From Pigoraptor vietnamica (taxonomy: Eukaryota > Opisthokonta > Filasterea), in assembly GCA_943704525.1 (NCBI GenBank), contig CALSCQ010002539.1, positions 1 through 34,452 on the forward strand: a DNA stretch of 34,452 nucleotides. Direction: 5' to 3'. A model generated the notes under the pieces. That model made no database searches. It saw nothing but the letters and a program-made list of their open reading frames with translations, and was not told the DNA's origin. The translations under genes were made by a program, and so were the position numbers. Shown in pieces: positions 22,426 through 32,965 of the stretch; the first letter of the stretch is position 1; every line of letters starts with the position of its first letter.

Positions 22426-22760
22426 TTATAGCGCGATCTTGTGCCGGTTTTTTTAATGATAATAATTACAATGGCAAACGCAGATTGGGCGCACGATGCC
22501 TGTCCATTGCCGGCGAGCGTTGCATTAACACTGTACGTGCACGGCTACACGGCAGAATCGGGATGCTACCAATCCCATAATTATGCTTTGCAGCTAGGGT
22601 TTATTGCTATACAGTAGGGTTGACTGATACTGCGATTCTGCCGTGCAGCCGTGAACGTACAGTCGGTGTTAATGCAACGCTCGCCGGCAATGGACAGGCA
22701 TCGTGCGCCCAATCCGCGTTGCCATTGTAATTATTACCATGGCACAAGATCGCGCTATAA
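22426..22760. repeat. Long imperfect inverted repeat (MITE-like or hairpin)
   Basis: The left arm, 22426-22560, and the right arm, 22633-22760, are near-perfect reverse complements over about 130 bases, with small indels and few mismatches. Shared blocks include TATAGCGCGATCTTGTGCC and GATGCCTGTCCATTGCCGGC with their complements. The 72-base loop is 22561-22632. No open reading frame of note or transposase lies inside. A direct repeat of the right-arm start (22620-22647) occurs just past the right arm (22763-22789). It could be a miniature inverted-repeat transposon or a fold-back from local inverted duplication. No clear target-site duplication was found. Confidence 0.85.
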
Positions 22761-22762
22761 AC

Positions 22763-22789
22763 TTGACTGGTACTGCGTCGCCGTGCAGA
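22763..22789. repeat. Partial direct copy of the inverted-repeat edge
   Basis: The sequence TTGACTGGTACTGCG...GCCGTGCAG repeats, with a short deletion and a substitution, the segment at 22619-22647 that straddles the loop and the start of the right arm. It suggests a nested or serial duplication at this site. Confidence 0.6.
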
Positions 22790-22944
22790 CTGTGAGTTGA
22801 CGATCATTTCCGCGCGCCCCTTTCCTCTCGGCTGCTGCCTTGGCGTGCGGCATGTACAGCTCCCAATCCAGACCTGCGGTCCCACACCATACACAACCGG
22901 GCATCCATCGTCCGAACCGGGCCTCTCCCACAGCATAAGAAGCG

Positions 22945-25900
22945 TATCACAGCTGAGCGCTCGGCTTACAGCAGCGCGAAATGCCCTCGAGCAAAATTTC
23001 CTTGGACTTGACGAGGGACTGAAGCCAGTCGGGACGCCGGCTGCGGAATTGCTTCTCAAATCGGTACATTGAATCGAGCGAGTGCGCCGCACGCTCAAAG
23101 CGGTTCGTGCAGTACACCATCTCGCTCAGCATGGCCTCCGCCGCCCCAATGTCAGAGGGACTGAATCAGCCCTGGGATGCCATGGGAGAGCCAACGGGCG
23201 AGTTGCACGCGGGCATTTCTATCTCCAGTGGCCGCTGAATCCTTCAGAACCCTCACTGCGGTCGCCTTGTCGAGCGCCCCGGATGCGAGATAAGCCGAGC
23301 AAGCAGGGAGGCAGACCCTCAGGGTCGCAAGGCCTGAGTCGGTCAAGTGCACGCCGCCGGCGTCAACGCTTGACCTCATCCCGCGGCACTGCCTTCATCG
23401 ATGGTAGCGCCGAAAGCGTGCGAGCAATCCAATAGAGCACCCGAGGGAAAGGGTATGGTTCGAACAGCTCACGCCGAGGCGCAAGAAAGCTCACGCCAAA
23501 AACCATGATGGCCGATTCGTCCTCCTGCACTTTGCCTCTCCATGTGTGGTAGTCGACGCGCGACACGCCCGCCATTACGACGCCGGCGTCCTCTGCAACT
23601 GCCCTCCCCGCCCGCCTGCCCTTCTGCGTCAACCGAGCCATCGAGAGCTAACAGCGGCTGACCAATGGCTGACCAATGACAAGGGCCGCGAGGGCCTGAT
23701 GCGCCTCATCAGGCCAAAAGAGACCGGCCGCGCCCTTCCAACACACGTCGTCTGCGTCGCACACAGTCGGCAGTTCGAGTGTCGTGAACACATACAAGGT
23801 CGCTGTCGAGTCGCCGCGCGCCAAGTGCTTCGCGAACCACTCGCTTCCGGCCAGGTCGCATCTCACCGCGATGGCAATGACGTCGCCGAGGTCTATGGCG
23901 TTGCCAGCGGCTCCTTCATGCCCAGGTAGAAGCGGTCGTACGCCGTGAGCACGAGGCACGCTCGCGTGTCCCCACGGTCCATCGCCGCCTACATCGCCTC
24001 GCGCGCTGCGACCCAGTCATGCTTGGCCGTGTCGTGGTAGAGGCCCAGCTGCAGCACGTCCCGCCCAGGGATCGAGCCGGGAAGTATGCGCACGCCGCCG
24101 AGGGGAACGTCGTCGAGCGTATCAAACGTCGACACAACGAGGCCAAGCTCGTCTGGGAAGCCGAACGTGCGGCCAAGTTCCGCAATGTCGCTCCCGATCA
24201 CGTCGAGAAGGTTCTTTCCGCCCACGTAGAACGCGTAGTCGATGTCAGCGCCGCCGCGGTGCCGCGCCCGTCTGCCTGCACAAACGCCGCGTCAACGCCG
24301 ACGGGACCAAGCGTGAGGTCCATGCGGCCCCACGTGACCACGGCGTCGTCGCCGAGCACGAGGCCCAGGGAGAAGGCGTCAAGCTTGATCTCGAGAAGTC
24401 GCTTTCCGAATGGCGCAATTTCAACGGACGCGAGCGCACCGCCATGCACGGAACGCGATCGAAGGCCGGACAGGCCCATGTCGTTGTCGCCGGGTCGCAT
24501 GACGGTCGCATTCATGTACAGGGCGTCCTCGCCGTCCATCTCGGTGTCGCCGGCAGTGACGAGGAACGCGAGATCATCCCCAAACGATAGCTCGGCCATG
24601 ACGTTCGCGGAGAACTCGTCGCTGTCTGTACAGTTGATCACGATCGCGACAAAAGGGACGCAGAGGCGCGTGAAGCCGAGGTCGACGCTCACGACGCAGT
24701 CGCCGTTGGATGACGTGACGGAGCCGTCGAGGTAGAAGTTGTCGCCCGTCCGCTCAATCTTGCCCTCGATGTCAATCAAAATCTGCGCAGAAGGGTGTCG
24801 GCGTCAACGAATGTTGGATCAGATGGACACTTGCGCCGGAGTGACGGCTGCACGTGCAGGACGACTCTCACACTCGCACACCACACACTCTGGCATACAT
24901 TCGATAACAAATGCGCTCGCACACACGGCACAACAAGGTTCTCAATAAGACACGCACCTTATTCGACGTGTAGGGGAGGGCAATTTCGACGGCACCGCCG
25001 ATCATCGCGACGGGCGCGTCTTCCTCGTTGCTAATGCGCACGCCCGCCCTCTCCAGCGTCACGTGGGATGCCGGGCCAGGCAGCCGAAGCGACACGGCCC
25101 CAACAAACTCGAGGTCAATCGCAAACTTCTCTCCGTCAATGTCGGCGTCCAGAACGAGCGCCGAATCCTTCGAGACATCGACGATGCCATGCAAGACGCT
25201 CGCCCACGGCCACTGCGACAGGTCCGCCGTTGCGTGCAGCTTCAGGACGCTCTTGCACAGGTCAAGCGTCCACGCAGGAAGGCCGGGAAGCCCGAGGTCG
25301 GGGAGGGCAATGAAGGAGGCCACCACGAACGTCGGAAACGTAATTCCGATGGACTGGACGAGATCGGAGGGAATTCCCGGAAGATGGTCCAGCGCCCGAA
25401 CACAAACAGGGCGTACTGAAAGTCGCCCGAGAGCTCCTCGCGGACGAAGGCTAGCGCCGCAGTTGCCGCGCTGATGAGTTCGTTGACGACGGTCGAAGTG
25501 ATGTTGAGAGACTCGCTGAGGGGGTTGCAGCACATGGCGCGCGCCGAGAACTTGAACGAAAGCTGTAACGAGGAGGAGGGAAAGGGAGTTACAGCGGAGA
25601 AGTGCGAGGGAGAGAGACATTCGATTCACACACACCGACTCAAACTGAGGCGACAAGACAAATCACGCGACCGTCACTGCGAGGGCGATGCAGCGAGTGC
25701 CGTGTGTGAAAACTTGTGTCATACAGTCAACACACCCACCTTTATGATCCCCGAATCGAAGGCGCTCAGCCTGACCTGCACCAGCCCAAGCGACGCCATC
25801 TCCACAATGTCCGCAAGCGAGGCATCGCCCATTGTCCCACGCACGCTCACGCACGCGTCCTCCTGAGACCCATCTGTCACTTCCACGGTGAGGTGTAGGG

Positions 25901-27115
25901 AGAGACGCTCCACCTGCACGGTGCCGGCCACCGTGACGTCGCCGTACGAGCCGTGTGAGCGGCTGTACGCAACGCGCGTCGTGACGTCCGACACCGACGC
26001 ATGCAGGGGCCCGAGAGAGATATTGAGGGGGTCGTCTAGATCTACGGACCCCACAGCAACGACGGCGTCCTTCGAAACAGTTCTGTCGACTTCGAAGCGG
26101 AAGGCGCGGCCATTGGGCGCGTCAGTTCCACGTGACACCAGAGTGATGCAGAAGAAAGGGCTCGTGTTGGCGATGGCGAGGGAGAGATTGCGCAGGTCAA
26201 CCGCGCCGCCGAGGATCGAAACGTCGCCTGGGAATGCGACGCGCACGCTAAAAATGCTCGAGAAGTGTGGGACGTGGATGAAGATGGCGCTGCGTTCTGA
26301 TACGCCGCAAATTCAAAAAGCGCCTTGAGAATATCGGAAGACGCCACGTCGATCGACGCGGCGAGCAAGAGACCCGCATCAATGACAAGCGCAGACGTCC
26401 CCGCGGCTGCTGCGAGGGCGCCTTGCAGTGCCACGGTCATGCGATCAGAGGCAACGATGACGGCGGCGTCCGCAAGGCCCAGCATTTGGAGCACGGGACT
26501 GATGCCAGGCACTTGCGAGAGGGTCCACGCGCCGCCGACGTGGAAGGCAAGTCCATAGCGCCATTGGAGAAGGGCATCGACGGAAAGCGTCTCGACGTCG
26601 CAGAGCGCACAGTCGCCCCCGAAAAGCGCGCACAGGACGTCGACAAAGTCAGCATGGACCGTGACACCCGACTGGGCCGCAAATGGCACGGTGATGTTGG
26701 TCGACACGACGGCGGAGAGCGACGCCACCCACTGCGAGAACAGCGACTCGAGGTCCGTCGCGATTCCCCGCAGAGAGAGCCTTGGGAGGCGCTCGAGTGC
26801 GGCGCGGACATCCTCCGACGTGCTCTCCAGAGCAATGTCCATGGCGTTGAAGGTGTTCTTCACCGTCGCCTCAATCTCAGCACCGGTGAGATCGCGCACG
26901 CGCACAACGCGCGCGAGTGCGGGACACGCCGACCGCTCGCAAAGCGAGTTGAGGGCCTCGCTGATAACGCCCACCACGTCGGACCACGAAGCATCGTGGA
27001 ACAAGTCCACGAACAGCGGAACGACGCCGCCGAGCAGCTCCGGCGCTCGACATGCGTCCAGCGAAGGAGAGACGGCCGCAGTCTCGGTCTCGTTCGGCTG
27101 CGCGAGATCATTTAA
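22945..27115 (-). pseudogene. Interrupted gene for a large beta-rich protein of unknown family
   Basis: Long stretches of clearly coding sequence run along the minus strand but change reading frame. Open blocks, from the 5' end, are about 27115-26305, 26305-25740, 25562-25385, 25385-24958, 24782-24270, 24250-23925, 23925-23370, 23379-23155 and 23155-22945. Two introns are intact and phase-matched: 25563-25739 (donor GTGGGT) and 24783-24957 (donor GTGCGT). Frame changes fall near 26300, 25385, 24260, 23920, 23375 and 23158, and in-frame TAG codons near 23991 and 23648. The first three quarters read as hydrophobic/polar alternating beta strands with Asp-Gly turns (SALVLDADIDGEKFAIDLEF, IDIEGKIERTGDNFYLDG). 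The last quarter looks helical, with weak Sel1/TPR-like pieces (GDRNARVQLARWLSHG). I recognise no family. The 5' end is unclear; an acceptor at about 27116 suggests upstream exons. Decay after recent loss of function is the simplest reading; sequence error is the main alternative. Confidence 0.62.
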
Positions 27116-27477
27116 TTGTTCACTGCGACTCGGCGAGCAATGTGGGAGGAATTTGGACACGCCTTGGCTGCGGCGGCACTTGAGGAAATGGTCGCTGCGT
27201 TGGCGTCAGAAAAGGAACCGCACTAGTGTGTTTGTGTGCTTGTGAATGAATTGTTCGGTCCCTCTCATCTCGGTTTTGCGGATATTCGCCGTGGGCTCTT
27301 CGTGCCGAGGCATTCTGTGGGCGGCCCGGCGTGCACGCGGTACCGAAGTTGAGATCCCGTCACATAAGTTTTGATCAATGGTGAAGTGAATGCATCGAGG
27401 AGCCGAACGCGTGGCGACGATCCCGTCCCGGCGAGAGAAGATTGTCGGCGTCAGAGTATGTAACCCTAAATAGTTGT

Positions 27478-27600
27478 GCGTGTGTGCGTGTGTGCGTGTG
27501 CGTGTGAGTGTGTGTGCGTGTGTGCGTGTGCGTGTGAGTGTGTGTGCGTGTGTGCGTGTGAGTGTGTGTGCGTGTGTGCGTGTGTGTGTGAGCGTGTGAG
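27478..27600. repeat. TG-rich microsatellite with higher-order units
   Basis: Mixed GTGT/GCGT repeats with recurring GTGAGTGTGTGCGTGTG units, about 120 bases, between the interrupted gene and the kinase gene. Confidence 0.93.
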
Positions 27601-27659
27601 ACCGTTATCAGAGAGACTGAGCACTTTAGAGGGGCCGTTTGTGCTCCAACGAACGGCAC

Positions 27660-27881
27660 TCAACCGTCGTAAAACTTCTCGCAAACCGTCGTCGTCAAAG
27701 GTCCATCCCGTACGTAAAACGCGGCGCCGGGCTCGTCCTTGGCGCAGATGGCGTCCCAGTCGCGCGCGCGCGTAGGCGGCCTCAAAGTCGTGCGTTTGAG
27801 GCGCTTGCTCTCCATATTGTTCAAGAGAAGGCCAATATCGACGAAAGGGGGACTCTGCATCGCCAGTTCATGCCATTTCAT
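27660..27881 (-). CDS. Small reading frame or gene fragment, 73 codons
   Basis: ATG at 27881, stop TGA at 27660. The translation has a normal protein-like composition, including RARDWDAICAKDEPGAAFYV and GPLTTTVCEKFYDG. A CAG acceptor-like site lies within it (just before the codons for SPPFVDIG), so it may be an exon. It is on the same strand as, and upstream of, the interrupted beta-rich gene and could be an earlier exon of it or an unrelated fragment. I do not recognise a family. Confidence 0.3.
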   Translation of the reverse strand: MKWHELAMQSPPFVDIGLLLNNMESKRLKRTTLRPPTRARDWDAICAKDEPGAAFYVRDGPLTTTVCEKFYDG

Positions 27882-28309
27882 CCGGGGTAGTTAGCCACGC
27901 GATCCATTACGAAAAACAAACAGAAAAGCACTCGGCAGGCGTAGACTGCAAAAATGGCGGAATTTATACCATCAAACCGGCATTGTTCAGTTTAAATGGC
28001 GCGGTTGAGTACGCCGGCTGTTTGAAAAAAAGAGTGTGCAGTGTTTGGCAATCGAACGCACGTTCAACGATTTTCCACGCATCGATCGCCCTTTGCTTCC
28101 GTCTTCATCGTCTGCTGTGTCACACGCACGAAAGTGTGTGTGTGTGTTTAGTTGGGCGTGGGATATAGCGTGTGGTGGTGAGTGCTGCGCGACATCGAGG
28201 CAATCGGTGTGGCAGTGGCCCTCCGCATACGACGACGTGCGATTCTGTGCGTTTGGCCGCGCTGTGAACGTGGGAGGCGCGCGCGCGGCCTCGCTTGTGC
28301 TGTGAGGGA

Positions 28310-28782
28310 ATGGCTGCCGCCGGTGCGGAAGCAGTGGCGTCGGCGCTGAAGGATGCGTCAATTGTAGACTACGAGACGCGAAACGAGAACAAGCGGTACA
28401 CGGTGCGTGACACTGCATGTGTGTTGTGTGTGTGTGTGTGTGTATGTCTGTGTGTGTGTATGTCTGTGTGTGTGTGTGTGTTGTGTGTGTATGTGTGTGT
28501 GTGTGTATGTCTGTGTGTGTGTGTTGCGTGTGTATGTGTGTGTGTGTGTGTGTATGTCTGTGTGTGCGTGTGTATATGTGTGTGTATGTGTGTGTGTTGT
28601 GTGCGTGTGTGTGTGTGTGTGTGCGTGTGTATGTGTGTGTATGTGTGTGTGTTGTGTGTGTGTGTGTGTGTATGTGTGTGTATGTGTGTGTGTGTTGTGT
28701 GCGTGTGTGTGTATGTGTATGTGTGTGAATGCGTGTGTGTGTGTTGTGTGTGTATGTGTGTGTGTATGTCTGTGTGTGTGTG

Positions 28783-28821
<39 letters not shown>

Positions 28822-30709
28822 TGTGTGTGAATAACACGGTGCGCAGTCGCTCTCTCCTGCGCAAAATGATTGCCTTTGCCACTGTGTGCTGTCGAATTCA
28901 CACGCGAGTGTGTGTGCGTGCAGGTGTACAAGCTTGTGCTCAAGACGGGCAGCCGAAGCTGGTGCGTTTACAGGCGGTACAATGAGTTCTACACTCTCAA
29001 CGAGAAGGTGGGGGTTGGGGCTCGAATGGGCGCTGGCGTGTGCGGATGTGCGTGGTGTGCATCTGGGATATCATTGCTTGTATGCGAGTGTGTCCTTGCG
29101 CGCTTTTGCGCATACTTACGTCCATGTCCCCTTCCCTCCCCTTCCCTCTCTCCACGCACACTCGTGTTGCATCAGCTCAAGAAGCAGTTCCCGCACCAGC
29201 ACCTGAAACTGCCCGGGAAGCGCCTTATTGGCGACAACTTTGACCCGAGTGAGTGTGGACACGCGCAACATTGACTTGAGAGGAGGGAATGCGCGGTGTG
29301 CGGCTGTGAAATGCGCGCAGCAACCGAGCGAGCGTGTTTCTGTTTGGCGTCTTTCGTGGTTCGCAGCGGAGAGTGGGCGCGTGCATCTCTCTAACATTGA
29401 GCGCGTGTGTGTGCCTGCGTGTGCCTGTGCGGTGTGCTGACGTGTGCCGTGTTTGTGCGCGCAGATTTCATTCAGAACCGCCGCAATGCGCTCCAGGAGT
29501 ACATCAAAATGATCCTCTCGAACGAGGAGATTTCAAAGTGGTGCGTGGACGGCGCGTGTGCCCGTGAAGTGTGCAAACATTGCTGTTCTCGTGTGGCTGG
29601 CAGTGTACGAACTGTGTGTGTGTCTTCTTTGTGACTGTGTGCGAATGCATTCGCTGTATTTTTGCCGTGTCCGCACATGTGTTCCATGCGTGTCCATGAA
29701 GCACGACGACCCTGCTGAATGCCGTGCGTCTGCCCTCGTCCCACAGCGACATTCTGCGCGAGTTTCTCTCCGAGAACGGGTCGATTGACCGCGTGATAGA
29801 AGGCGACGACTCGATTGCGAAGGAGAAGGACGCCAAGTCGTCGGCGGACGGCGCCGACGGCGACAACCACATCGACCTCGGCGCGACGGAGGACAAGAAG
29901 AGCACCGTGAACGACTTTGCGCTGATCAAAGTTATTGGAAAGGGGAGCTTTGGGAAGGTCCTCATGGCCAAGCACAAGGAGAGCGGCAAGGTGCGTCGCC
30001 CTCGCTTGCTGCTCGCGTCGCTTCGTGTGTGTATGTCCACGCTTGTGTGCGTCTTGGCTGTGGTGGTCTGCGACACCATCCCCCTTCACGTTTGTGGCGT
30101 GCGTCGTCGTCCTTTACGTGTGCGTGCCCATGTGTGCAAATGCTTCGGTGGCTGTGTGCCGTGTTAATTTCTGACCCCGTCCCTGCGCGTTATATCAGGT
30201 GTACGCCATCAAGGTCCTCTCGAAGAAGGCGATTAAGCAGCGGAACGAAGTGCGCCACATTATGTCCGAGCGCAACGTCCTTATGCAGAACGTCAAGCAC
30301 CCGTTCCTCGTCGGCCTCCACTACTCGTTCCAGACGTCCGAAAAGCTCTACTTTGTCCTCGATTACGTCAACGGTGCGTGGGGACAACTGTTTGCAGCTT
30401 TATCTCGCTATGTTGTGTGTGCACGATGTTGTGCCTTGCGAGCGTGAGTGTACGCTTGCCAGTGTCTGTACGGGTCGGCGCGTGGCTGAACGTTCTCTCA
30501 CACATGGCGCATGCGCAGGCGGTGAGCTCTTCTTCCACCTCCAGCGCGAGAAGCGTTTCGCTGAGCCGCGCGCGCGCTTTTACGCCGCCGAAATCACATC
30601 GGCCATCGAATACCTCCACAGCGTCGACATTGTGTACCGGTGCGTTTGTGACGGCCAACCACGTTGCACAACAAACACAGACACACAGACACACGCACAC
30701 GCACGCACA

Positions 30710-30808
<99 letters not shown>

Positions 30809-32337
30809 CCGCGTATGTCCCGCGTATGTCACGGAAAACATATGCACTCCCCTGAATGCGATGCTGACGGCATCGTCTGTCTGCCGTTGCGGCGCAGTGA
30901 CCTCAAGCCCGAGAACATTCTGCTGGACTCTGAGGGGCACATTGTGCTCACCGATTTCGGCCTGTGCAAGGAGGGCATCCAGGTGCGCCGCAGTTTTGAA
31001 CCGTTTCAGTTGTCGCAAACCCGAAACGGAGGCTTTGTTTGGCCGCTGTACGCAGAGTGTGTGTTGGCCGCGTCTTTGAGAGTTGGCGCAGCACACGTCT
31101 CTCTCCGGTCTATTTGTCATGTGCACAAATGCGTGTGTGTGATGTCGCTGTGAGCGTGACGTATGCGTGAGGCGTGTCTGCGTCGTCAGTGTGTAGATGG
31201 GTTTATCCGTGTGTGTCGAATCAATTACTAAAATAGTGCCTTGTCTCGCCTTGCAGCCCGGTGGCACAACCTCGACCTTCTGCGGAACGCCCGAGTACCT
31301 TGCCCCGGAGGTGCGTGACGAATACGCTGCACGTTGCCTGTCTTTTCCATTCCTGGCTACGCATGGCGTCTGCCGTCTGAATATGACAAGTCGCACACCC
31401 CCGTTTTCCATGTTGGGTGCGCAGGTGCTGAGGAAGCAACAGTACGGCCGCCCAGTCGACTGGTGGTGCCTCGGTGCCGTCCTCTACGAGATGCTCGTGG
31501 GCCTGGTGAGTTCAGACACTGTTTGGCGGTTTATTCGTGTTCAACGGGAGTGCTCCTGTGCGCGCGTGTGTGCGCGTCTGTGTGTGTGTCTTCCTCTGGT
31601 ACTAGGTTGTTGCTGCGTGCGTGCTTGTGTAATCGCATACGTGTGGGATGCATACCCGATTCCGTGCATGCGCGCAAGTGAGCGTCCGACTGTGTTGTGG
31701 CTGAGCCATCTGTGTCCCTGCAGCCGCCCTTTTACAGCCGCGACTGCCACGAAATGTACAACCGCATATTGCACGACAAACTGCGCTTCCCGCCGCAGGT
31801 CACTGAGACGGCGCGCTCGCTGCTCACGGGGGTGCGTTTGCGTGTGCTGTCGTCACTTACACGTCAATGTTGCAATGGGTCCTTGGATTCACATATCGCC
31901 TTGCGGCACCTGTTGAGTTCGTTGAATGCCCGCTGAATACGTGTGCACTCGCGCGCAGCTGCTCGACCGCGACCCGACAAAGCGCCTCGGCGCGGGTCCC
32001 ACCGACGCGGAGGAAATTAAGGGCCACGCGTTTTTCAAGGACGTCGACTGGCCGCGCCTTTTGCGCAAGGAGTACTCGCCGCCGTTCAACCCCGGCGTGG
32101 TGGGTGTCGCGGGTTGCGATGACGCACCGTGTTGTGACTTTTTCATCGTCCCTAACTGTATGTATTACGCAGAGCGGGGCAATGGATCTCAAGAACTTTG
32201 ACCCCGAATTCACAAACGAGACGGTCCCGGGTTCGATTCTCGCGACAAACGACCTGCGTGTGGAGGTGGACACGGTCGACGACTCAACGTTTGCGGGCTT
32301 CACATACACGTCGGCGGACCCGTACCTCGCGCAGTAG
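28310..32337 (+). CDS. PX-domain AGC protein kinase, SGK3-like
   Basis: Serine/threonine kinase; the PX domain should bind PI3P and place it on endosomes, and SGK kinases act downstream of PI3K, PDK1 and TORC2 (family knowledge). Exons are 28310-28402, 28924-29007, 29176-29248, 29465-29540, 29747-29990, 30199-30373, 30519-30639, 30898-30982, 31257-31310, 31425-31505, 31724-31831, 31959-32099 and 32173-32337. Total 1500 nt, 499 residues, stop TAG. The PX domain spans about 20-130, with the RRYNEF lipid-site motif (Arg49-Tyr50). The kinase domain starts near 178: GKGSFGKV, Lys195 in YAIKVL, YRDLKPEN with Asp290, DFGLCK with Asp308, and the activation loop [15 protein letters not shown] with Thr324 at the PDK1 site. 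The turn motif is FTNETVPGS, and the hydrophobic motif FAGFTY carries Thr489. All regulatory sites are kept, so an active kinase is likely. S6K- or AKT-type is less likely given PX and FxGFTY. Confidence 0.95.
28416..28829. repeat. Very long TG-rich microsatellite in kinase intron 1
   Basis: About 410 bases of TGTG with recurring TATG, TCTG, TTG and GCG interruptions fill most of intron 1 (28403-28923), TG on the sense strand. Apparent Cys-Val or Thr-His reading frames across it are artefacts of the repeat. Confidence 0.96.
30672..30804. repeat. (AC)n microsatellite in kinase intron 7
   Basis: Nearly pure AC tract from about 30711 with interrupted repeats before it, inside intron 30640-30897. 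It is CA on the sense strand, opposite in orientation to most other intronic tracts in the window. Confidence 0.95.
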
Positions 32338-32965
32338 CTGCGGCGTCTCGTCCCCTTTTGCGTGCGCGTGCGGCACAAGTTGTATAATTCAAAAAAACGC
32401 GCCTGTTTTCATGTCGAACCATTGCGAGGCGATAGGTCTGATAGCGCTCCATAGCAAGCCAATACTGGCATGGATGCACACACACACGTGCACAGTGTTC
32501 AATACCCAATCCCAATTTCAATCGACACGGCAGGCGACAGGCGTAAATTATAGCGCAGCCGCGCCCACACCGAGCACGCGCGCGCAGCGACACGGGGGCA
32601 ATCGATCGCAGGGCACGCAGCAACGACGCACACGCACACGCACGCCGGAGGTGGCGCGCGCAGGGGTCACTCGCTCAGGGCGAGCACACACACCGCGGCC
32701 ACACATACGGCGAATGACAGACGCAAACAAAACGAACGAGAGCTATGGCGCGAGGGGCGAACGACTACACGCGGGCGCCAGCCACAAACGCGCGCACAAA
32801 AAAGAAAAGGGCACGGCAGACTGAGACGGACGTAACGGGCGTTACCCGAGAGTGGAGGGACAACGAACAAGGTGCGACGCGCGGCGGGCAATTGCGAGCG
32901 GCAACAACGAGAAGGAAAGAGAGGGCGCAAGCTACGCGGGGCGAACAACGCGACGGACGGCGCAC
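32338..32965. other. Convergent spacer, kinase and CYRI genes
   Basis: 628 bases between two stop codons, so both 3' UTRs are expected. A short A-run (AATTCAAAAAAACG near 32387) follows the kinase stop. No coding exon, RNA gene or repeat of note was recognised. Confidence 0.55.

Larger units (their letters stand above)
27190..28309. other. Spacer between the interrupted gene and the kinase gene
   Basis: About 1.1 kb. It contains a TG-rich tract (27478-27600), one small minus-strand reading frame (27660-27881) and the inferred promoter of the kinase gene. No other coding exon or RNA gene was recognised. Confidence 0.5.

Noticed and set aside
22430-23098. Open frames through the inverted repeat on both strands
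   Set aside because: They owe their similarity to the inverted arms, lack domain features and overlap the 3' end of the interrupted gene.
23640-24000. TAG reassigned as a sense codon, to explain the in-frame stops
   Set aside because: Intact genes here end in TAG (spartin-like and kinase), and the same region also changes frame, which recoding of TAG would not explain.
26292-26312. A 14-base GT...AG stretch that would restore frame as a tiny intron
   Set aside because: It is shorter than any credible spliceosomal intron, and other introns here are about 70 bases or longer.
28416-28834. Long Cys-Val and Thr-His reading frames across the TG tract (also 1-134, 27478-27600 and 30672-30804)
   Set aside because: They are produced by dinucleotide repeats lacking stops, lie in introns or spacers, and have no protein-like composition.
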